Shown: in pieces, positions 10,720 through 15,663 of the stretch
Layout: every line of letters begins with the position of its first letter
Numbering within the stretch: the stretch's first letter is position 1
From: Ettlia oleoabundans
Taxonomy: Eukaryota > Chlorophyta > Chlorophyceae > Chlamydomonadales
Assembly: GCA_019693395.1 (NCBI GenBank)
Contig: JAAMXP010003888.1
Coordinates: 1 to 15,663 of the forward strand
Length of the DNA: 15,663 nucleotides
Direction: 5' to 3'
Notes under the pieces: generated by a model
The model's database searches: none
Told to the model about the DNA's origin: nothing
What the model saw: only the letters and a program-made list of their open reading frames with translations
Program-made: the position numbers and the translations under genes

Positions 10720-10947
10720 ACCGCATACGCTAACTGCCCCTGGCAATCCACTGCAAGCCTGATCCAGATGCTGCTTGCCCCTGTCTGCCTGTTTGGCTCA
10801 CCCCACTTGCGGCCTGGCCCTGCCTGCCCACCCAATGCCTGACTGCAGGTCCACCCTCAGGCCCTCTCAGATTTTGAGCTGGACCTGCTGTTCAGCCTGG
10901 ACTGGGACGTGGCCGCTGTGCTGCGCCAGCATGGCCTGCTGTGCTGA
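9445..10947 (+). CDS. Small single-cyclin-box protein, divergent cyclin
   Basis: Exons: 9445-9534, 9643-9927, 10063-10225, 10436-10512, 10849-10947 (237 residues, phases 0, 0, 1, 0, all consistent). The ATG is in good context (CACAATGG). Residues 1-110 look disordered and basic then Ser/Thr-rich (SPSKRSRAPRVGK could carry CDK sites or a nuclear signal). Residues about 112-232 have the cyclin-box pattern: a Trp-led helix (TWRQSLVQLQPL), a second helix (LGDEVLLGALALMRELT), a third with the typical A.WL..KL (LFTYLAAALWLVAKLTGV), then a helix ending in FELDLLFSLDWDVAAVL, matching the LE..vL..LdWdv end of cyclin boxes. Cyclins activate cyclin-dependent kinases. There is only one box and no second cyclin fold, so a Pho80/CycP-like or CDK5-activator-like type is as likely as a canonical cell-cycle cyclin. 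It lies 410 bp downstream of, and in line with, the HA-repeat gene. Confidence 0.72.
10688..10719 (+). repeat. (CCTG)8 microsatellite in a cyclin-gene intron
   Basis: Eight perfect CCTG units lie inside the 336-nt intron 4 of the cyclin-box gene, upstream of the acceptor at 10848. They form a likely length-variable pyrimidine-rich tract. Confidence 0.95.
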
Positions 10948-11082
10948 GCTGGCATGAGCACCGTCTGCGCTACTATTTGCTCCCCGCACCTGGCGGGCGG
11001 CGGGCGGCCGGTTGGCCTTCTTCTGGCCGCGCTCCCCACCCTGCCTACCTAGCACCTGCGCCCACCACTACCCTCCCCTCTC

Positions 11083-11087
11083 TGTAA
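11083..11087 (+). terminator. TGTAA polyadenylation motif of the cyclin-box gene
   Basis: TGTAA occurs 135 nt after the cyclin stop codon at 10947. CTCTCTGTAAGGG could alternatively be a splice donor feeding the strong acceptor at 11206, so the assignment is tentative. Confidence 0.4.
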
Positions 11088-11206
11088 GGGAACACCCCTG
11101 GATTTACAGTTTATTTGCAACCTCACACCTTCATTATTCAGTCTGCCTGTCACTTTATGTGTTCTGCTGTTTTTTCCTCTTTTCTGGTCCTTCCTGCCAT
11201 TTCCAG

Positions 11207-11323
11207 GAATTGCCGCGCACACCACTACGCGTTTCAACTACGCACCCTCCTTACGCTCTCTGGAGGATTCGCTGCACCTGCGCATTGCGGTGCAGCTGCG
11301 TCCACAACCCCGCGCGCATCCTG
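11207..11323 (+). other. Possible unassigned 117-nt coding exon
   Basis: A very strong acceptor (a long T/C-rich tract, then TTTCCAG, ending at 11206) precedes a 117-nt stretch ending at a GT donor at 11324. In one frame it reads IAAHTTTRFNYAPSLRSLED followed by a Leu-rich helix-like segment and PQPRAHP. Both ends are phase 1, so it could be spliced in or skipped without a frameshift. No preceding exon with a matching phase was found, and the other two frames are also open, so it may be a 3' UTR exon or coincidence. Confidence 0.25.
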
Positions 11324-12259
11324 GTAGAACGCGTAAGCTTTCCCCAGCACCGCTGACTTGCAAGTACATTACCCCCTACCCCCCACCCCCACCCCACCCC
11401 CCCGCTTGCTCTATGGCAAAGATCTATGCAGACATGCACGCATGCATGCCACTCTGTTTCCGCTCCTGGTGTGCCCCGCCAGCTGCCTCTGCTGCTATTG
11501 CTTCAGCCCAGCCAGGCCGGCACCGCACCCTTGTATGCCTCCTCGTTGCCCGCTTGTAGGCCCCCCTCCTTTGTTCAATTGCCAACACGCCGGGACACCC
11601 CTTTTTGCGGCCCCTTTTCTTCTAGGCTGCTGCAAACGCATGCATTGTACAGCCGCATTGCATCTATGGGACGGCGTTGGGCACGCTGCTCTTGCCTAAT
11701 ATCCCGACCCCCCCTTTGGGCCTTCTGGGTATAGTGCCCCCTTCTACAACCAATGATTTCCTGGACCCCCCTGACCCCTCCTTTACCTTAAGCATGAACC
11801 TTTCTCCTTCCCGCCCCTCGATCCAACTCGCAACCGAACGAAATTAGGGTGTCTGGCTCACCTGTGCCGACCCAACTAGATTTGCACAACTGAGTGGTGA
11901 AAACGAACGACCACAGATTGTTTGCCGTGCCCCCACAACTCCCCTTGGGGCGCCGTATGCAGCTGTTGGCATCAACCTTACCCTCATGCATGGGCCTTGC
12001 TCTTTTGCAATCAAACTGCACTTTTGCTTGCCTGCTAGCACACTTGATCCTGGCTTTCCCTCCCTTGCGCCTTCGAGGGTAGCCCCCCTCCCCCCCTTGA
12101 CACCCCCCCGCGCTGTGTTTGCGCCAATAACGCACAACGACAGATCCGCATCTAATTCGGCGCAGCCAGAGCGGCAGGTGCTCTTGGCTAGCCCACCCAT
12201 CTGACCCCATGCATTCACATGACATAACCTTGAAATGACTTTGCATGCGGCTGCTGCAG

Positions 12260-12752
12260 CAGCAAATTGTTGCTGCGCGCTGCATTGCACCCACTATTGA
12301 CCGTTGACTTGATCCCTACACTCCTCTCTTACCTCCCCTTGATCGATATGGATATGGAAGTCAGCAACATGCTGCAAGTATGTAACCGCCCCCCAAAGCG
12401 TACTAGTACTACTAATAGTACATCACTGAATAGGGCAATAGTAGCAGGCTGCACCAGGGCAGGAGCGTGGCACGTTGCAGTCAAGCAGCGTAATAGCAAC
12501 ATAGTAGCACAGCAGAGGTAAAGGCGTGCAGTGCAGCGTGGCAGCACACCTTACTCATGGTGCCGAGGCAGGTGCATGCCGCAGTTGCTGTTGCCCATGC
12601 CCAGCCGCTTCATGCTGGCGCCGGAGATTGGGGGAAGGGTGCATTCACTTTGGGGCTCACCAGCTTGTTGTTCCCCCTCTCGCCTACTTGATCCACAAGT
12701 GGTTTCTACTCGTCTGTTTAGTGCAGAACCAACCGTTGTGGAGCCTTGGTAA
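12260..12752 (+). other. Possible terminal two exons of an unrecognised gene
   Basis: A segment after CTGCTGCAG (12260-12377) reads LRAALHPLLTVDLIPTLLSY followed by an acidic-Met stretch and ends at a strong donor (CAA followed by GTATGT). A second segment after GCCGCAG (12585-12752) reads LLLPMPSRFMLAPEIGGRVH and ends VVEPW then a stop. The phase-0 junction between them is consistent. No upstream exon, start codon or family match was identified. A rival reading of 12260-12304 (QQIVAARCIAPTIDR then stop), with TGTAA at 12380-12384 as poly(A) signal, is equally possible. Confidence 0.2.
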
Positions 12753-13310
12753 AAGCTCATGCAGTGCCGCCACTCACAAGAGCGGGGAGGTGTAGCGCAG
12801 CAGGAGTGTTGCAGCGGTCCATGCAGCGCTGCCGCCGACTGCCCATGGCGGGCGCCTAGCAGTCCATGCTGGGCATGTTGCTGCACCGTCTTGACGCTGG
12901 CAATCGACATCTTCAACCGCAGGTTTTGTTCCCATCCGAAGAAACAAGAGCCAGGTTTGAGTTTGGGTCAAGGGTTTGCCCCTGGCAGCCAACCACGCCA
13001 TGTTGGCACCCATGCAGAAAACTTTGGGAAACAAAGTGATATAGCACCTCTGCATGCTAAGGCAGCGCGCTCTAATCCTCTTTCCTTCCAAGACTGCCAA
13101 GTCAGGCGGCGTCTGCAACTTTTCCCCAAGTTCTCCCTCCACTCTCGAGAATTTTGTGCTGCGGGCCGGGCTGCTTGGCTTTGCAGCTGCAATCCGAAGC
13201 CTTGGACGCACCCTGGCTGACCTTCTTACGGCAGCTGCACGCCCCAGGGTTGCAGCTCACCACTCGCGCGGGTTCCCTCCCGCCTTTTTGAAGCCACCTA
13301 CATAGCAATT

Positions 13311-14782
13311 ATGCATAGCAGCCGGGCGGGCAGCTACGGCCCGTCAGCAGGCCTGGCACTGCTGCTTCTGCTGCTGGCGGCCGCCTTTGTGTCGCCAGCC
13401 GCCTCCAGGGCAGCCTCCTTTGTGGTAGAGACAGGCAGCATGCGCGTGCGATTCCCTACAAGCATAGCTGGAAGCTACGATACAGCAGTGGGCGACGTGA
13501 GCGCTTTGCTTTGTTAACAAAAAACTGCGGTGGCCCCCACGCTGTGCGCACAATGTTGTGGCGGCATCTGCCCTTAACCTTTTCGGATTTAGGGGGCCGT
13601 GTTGACAGCTTTTTGTGCTGCCACACCTCCCTGACCATGCACTGATAGCATGCATCATTTCTATCCCTCTGTGAAGCAAAATGCATCAAGGCTGCCAGAT
13701 GCTTTTGCCTTCTCCTCCTCCCTGCCTTCCTCCCCACCTTGGTTTGATTTCATTAACCTTGGTTGTTTGTGTTCATTCACAAGTTTGCCTGCTTGAACCT
13801 TGCGACACAAACGTTCCACAACCGTACACCCCTGTCTTCTGCCCCCCGCAGTTTGGGGTCCCGCTCTATGGCGGCACCTTAAGCGGCTCTGTGGTGTATG
13901 ACTCCAGCAACGCTTTGGGCTGTCGGGAGTTTGAGGGGGCGCTGCCGGCTGGAGGGGGGCTGCCCACGGTGCTGCTGGTGGACAGAGGAGGTGGGTGCTC
14001 ATGGTTCACATAAGACGCAAGTATGAAAGCAAGCAAACTCTATCAGCAAGAGGCTGTTGTGAACTTGTGATGGCGTACGTACTGTGCTAGCCAGTCATCG
14101 TTTCGTACTTCTGGGTCTAAAGCCAGCATAAGCATCTCTCAGCATAAATCCAGGACCCTGTACCCTCCTCGCTGCAGACTGCTACTTTGTCGAGAAGGCG
14201 CGGTACGGTCAGCGTGCGGGGGCCAAGGCGGTCATCGTCACCGACCACACAGAGGTGTGCTTTGCTTTGGGACGTTTGCATGTGGTTTGGTCTTTGGTCG
14301 TGTTTGGGCGGAGGTGGGTGGGGGGTGGGGGGTGGATGAGAGGTTGTGGGGGTGGGGGTGGGGTTGGGGGTAAGCGAGTGAGTGGGTGGTGGTGTAGGGC
14401 TGCAGCCAGACTGGTAGCAGTAGAGGCATGTGTGTGGAACTTTTTGAGTCCACACACATACCCCACGCCACACCCATGCACAAACACACGCACACCCCAC
14501 CCACAGGAGAACCTGCTGACCATGGCAGTGCCCGAGGACCTGCCCAACATAGCAAGACTTGTGCCCGAGATCAACATACCCGTGGTGCTGGTAACCAAGG
14601 TGTGGCTGCTGTCACCTTGATGGCGGCGGCGGGGGACCTTGTTAGCAGCAGGCCGCTCTGCTTAGAACTGGCTGGCTGGTGGTGATCACCATGCATTGCA
14701 CTACCGTGCACCCGCACCCGCACTCCCACCCGCACCCGCACCCACACTCTTGCTGTCTCTTGAAACCACTGGTCCCCCCNNN

Positions 14783-14813
<31 letters not shown>

Positions 14814-14948
14814 GAGGCTGGCGCAGAGCACTGGAGACAAGCTCAAGTCTGTACTCCAGAGTGGCGGTGGTGGTGGCAGTACAGAGAGCCAGCCCGAGGT
14901 ACAGGTGGAGCTGGACTGGCGGGACAGCATCACACACCCAGACAACAG
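13311..14948 (+). CDS. VSR: Vacuolar sorting receptor (VSR/BP-80 family), 5' part
   Basis: Exons: 13311-13496, 13852-13990, 14178-14254, 14507 to about 14601, about 14817-14948; the gene continues beyond. VSRs are type I membrane receptors that carry soluble hydrolases from the Golgi to the vacuole. Residues 1-34 form a signal peptide with a Leu/Ala core (LALLLLLLAAAF). FVVETGSMRV opens the mature protein, then IAGSYDTAVGDFGVPLYGG and LPTVLLVDRGDCYFVEKA mark the protease-associated (PA) domain, with AGAKAVIVTD and INIPVVLVTK at its end (about residues 36-165). VELDWRDSITHPDNR is the VSR-specific segment joining the PA and central domains; this, rather than PA alone, argues against an RMR receptor. 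The exon 4/5 junction is uncertain because an NNN gap in a poly-C/CA tract lies just before it; donor 14602 restores the frame with exon 5 at 14817. EGF repeats, the transmembrane helix and the cytosolic tail are not seen. Confidence 0.85.
14306..14371 (+). repeat. G-rich tract with G-quadruplex potential in a VSR intron
   Basis: At least six runs of three or more G separated by one to a few bases lie in intron 3 of the VSR gene on the transcribed-sense strand. They could fold as an RNA or DNA quadruplex. Confidence 0.7.
14709..14747 (+). repeat. Degenerate CACCCG hexamer repeat
   Basis: About six tandem CACCCG-type units (CACCCG, CACCCG, CACTCC, CACCCG, CACCCG, CACCCA) lie in VSR intron 4, shortly before the assembly gap. 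Confidence 0.85.
14774..14814 (+). repeat. Assembly gap (NNN at 14780-14782) within poly-C and (CA)n tract
   Basis: Six C, three N, about seventeen C and then a CA repeat lie directly upstream of the VSR exon 5 coding sequence. Three N probably stands for an unresolved length, so the acceptor and the reading frame across it cannot be trusted. Confidence 0.95.
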
Positions 14949-15068
14949 GTAGGCTGGATTTCATTAGGAAACAATGGAGCGCACGTGCATGTGTGGGGTG
15001 TGCTGTGGCAGGGTGTGGGGTGAAGGTGTAAGCATGCGTTCGCGACTTACTGGCTCTGGCTGCCTTAA

Positions 15069-15663
15069 AAATGGTGGCTGCTGTCGCTCCCACCAGCTGC
15101 TGTGTTTGTTCGGCAGCCAACAGGGCCCATGCCGCTCCCGGTTGACCACCACCGCCACTGGTGTAGGAAGCGCGAAAATGGTGCCGTTGGGCCTTATTTT
15201 GGTGATGCTCCCTTCTGCAACAACCACCACTGCCCCCAGGCTGTGTCAGGCCCCCCGCCCGCCGCCAAAGTTCGTGCGCTGCCATGCTGTCGGGCTCATT
15301 TGCCGGTGTGCCACTCTTGTACACCGGCAGATGAGCCCGATGGCATGTGGCACACAAACTATGGCGGGCGCGGGGGCCCCAATATTGGGCTAGGGCTAAA
15401 TGTGCTCAAATCAGAAGTCAGCGGCCCGCTCAACCTGCCGCTGCCAACAATCATAAATGGGGTTACGTATGTGCACATGAGTTGGCGGCGTGGTTTGAAG
15501 TGGTGTTACGGGTGTGGGAGCGGGTTGGTGCGCTGCTGGTGGTGGGTGTGGGCTGGGGGGCGGCCCTGCAGCACAGCCCCTTGCCTATGGTGGATGACTC
15601 ACGGGCACTGCGGACAAACCAACCTTACTGCCGGGCGCCCCCCCCCCCCACCCACACACACAC
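15069..15663 (+). CDS. Open Cys/His-rich segment of unknown function, running to the window edge
   Basis: One plus-strand frame is open from 15069 (after a TAA at 15066) to the end, 198 codons; the first ATG is at 15129 and a GGCAG acceptor ends at 15116. It is rich in possible zinc ligands: HHRHWC, FCNNHHC, then CCRAHLPVCHSC, followed by TPADEPDGMWHTNYGGRGGP and LPLPTIINGVTY. The C..C/H spacing (CNNHHC, CHSC) is suggestive of a zinc-binding fold, but I do not recognise a family. A good donor (GTATGT at 15467) would end the exon at 15466; beyond that the frame is Gly/Trp-rich and looks non-coding. It does not contain the VSR segment expected after HPDNR, and its phase does not join exon 5 directly. 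It may be an inserted element, a separate gene, or chance in GC-rich DNA; other frames are partly open too. Confidence 0.35.
15249..15378 (+). repeat. Long imperfect inverted repeat (hairpin), arms about 60 nt, loop 11 nt
   Basis: The left arm 15249-15309 pairs with the right arm 15321-15378 around the 11-nt loop GCCACTCTTGT. The inner 20 bp (15290-15309 with 15321-15340) pair completely with one G-U wobble. Outside that, pairing continues with a few wobbles, two C-A mismatches and small bulges, up to GGCCCCC against GGGGGCC at the base. Confidence 0.85.
15638..15663 (+). repeat. Poly-C then (CA)n tract at the window edge
   Basis: A run of C followed by CCACACACAC closes the window. It is the same kind of tract as the one around the NNN gap about 850 bp earlier. 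Confidence 0.9.

Larger units (their letters stand above)
10948..13310. other. Region without a confident gene, with scattered exon-like segments
   Basis: The first 140 bp are the cyclin gene's 3' UTR, ending near TGTAA at 11083-11087. Beyond that, many overlapping frames are open on both strands but none carries a recognised domain. Exon-like segments, listed separately, are 11207-11323 and 12260-12377 with 12585-12752. A further open plus-strand frame ends at 13305, just before the receptor start codon. Pyrimidine-rich, C-rich tracts (11370-11405, 12085-12110) are typical of introns or UTRs here. The final few hundred bp must contain the promoter and 5' UTR of the sorting-receptor gene; I see no clear TATA box. 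Confidence 0.45.

Noticed and set aside
11788..12294. 168-codon minus-strand ORF
   Set aside because: Composition is rich in Cys, Arg and Trp, with no domain, no transit or signal peptide and no splice support.
12551..12916. Minus-strand frame ending MKRLGMGNSNCGMHLPRHHE
   Set aside because: The ending looks protein-like, but the rest is not. Plus-strand readings of the same DNA are equally plausible and no family was recognised.
14701..15357. 218-codon minus-strand ORF across the right end
   Set aside because: It runs through the NNN gap and simple repeats, and is antisense to VSR exon 5. Its similarity to the plus-strand peptide near 15320 is forced by the inverted repeat.
15400..15475. 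Resemblance of LPLPTIINGVTY to the LPTLVVNNRQY region of VSRs
   Set aside because: The more than 200 VSR residues that should lie in between, and the conserved cysteines, are absent, so the short match is probably chance.
1..15663. CRISPR arrays, tRNA/rRNA genes, transposases, reverse transcriptase
   Set aside because: No spaced direct repeats, cloverleaf-like sequence or transposase/RT motifs were found in any frame.

Overview
The window reads as nuclear DNA of a unicellular green alga (Chlorophyta). It is GC-rich, with proteins full of Ala, Gln, Gly and Pro tracts. Genes are split by many short GT-AG introns, mostly ending TGCAG, and TGTAA, the usual green-algal polyadenylation motif, lies downstream of two genes. 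I see no bacterial features (operons, Shine-Dalgarno sites, IS elements, CRISPR) and no RNA genes. Exon models were built by hand from splice signals, reading-frame continuity and recognisable protein motifs; nothing was aligned against a database.

Layout, left to right. (1) 325-2346, minus: the 5' four exons of a FIP1-type pre-mRNA 3'-end-processing factor, including the complete conserved Fip1 motif; its 3' end lies beyond the left edge. (2) 2347-3638: a 1.3 kb divergent intergenic region. (3) 3639-9034, plus: an eleven-exon gene for a roughly 980-residue protein with a basic, transit-peptide-like N-terminus, mTERF-like helical repeats and then about six helicase-associated (HA) domains, two of them interrupted by long low-complexity inserts. 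(4) 9445-10947, plus: a five-exon gene for a 237-residue protein with a single divergent cyclin box. (5) 10948-13310: 2.4 kb without a confident gene but with several exon-like segments. (6) 13311 to about 14948, plus: the 5' half of a vacuolar sorting receptor (signal peptide, PA domain, start of the central region), with an assembly gap (NNN) beside one splice acceptor. (7) 15069-15663, plus: an open frame to the window edge for an unrecognised Cys/His-rich segment, overlapping a long imperfect hairpin.

The recognised genes are unrelated housekeeping or regulatory functions (mRNA polyadenylation, probable nucleic-acid binding, CDK regulation, vacuolar sorting), and nothing suggests a shared pathway. 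The most distinctive items are the mTERF-like plus HA-repeat fusion, a recurrent extended 5' splice-site sequence (GTGGGTGCT) shared by six introns in three genes, a triplicated splice donor in the FIP1 gene, several stop-free 3n introns, and the hairpin with its Cys/His-rich open frame at the right end.
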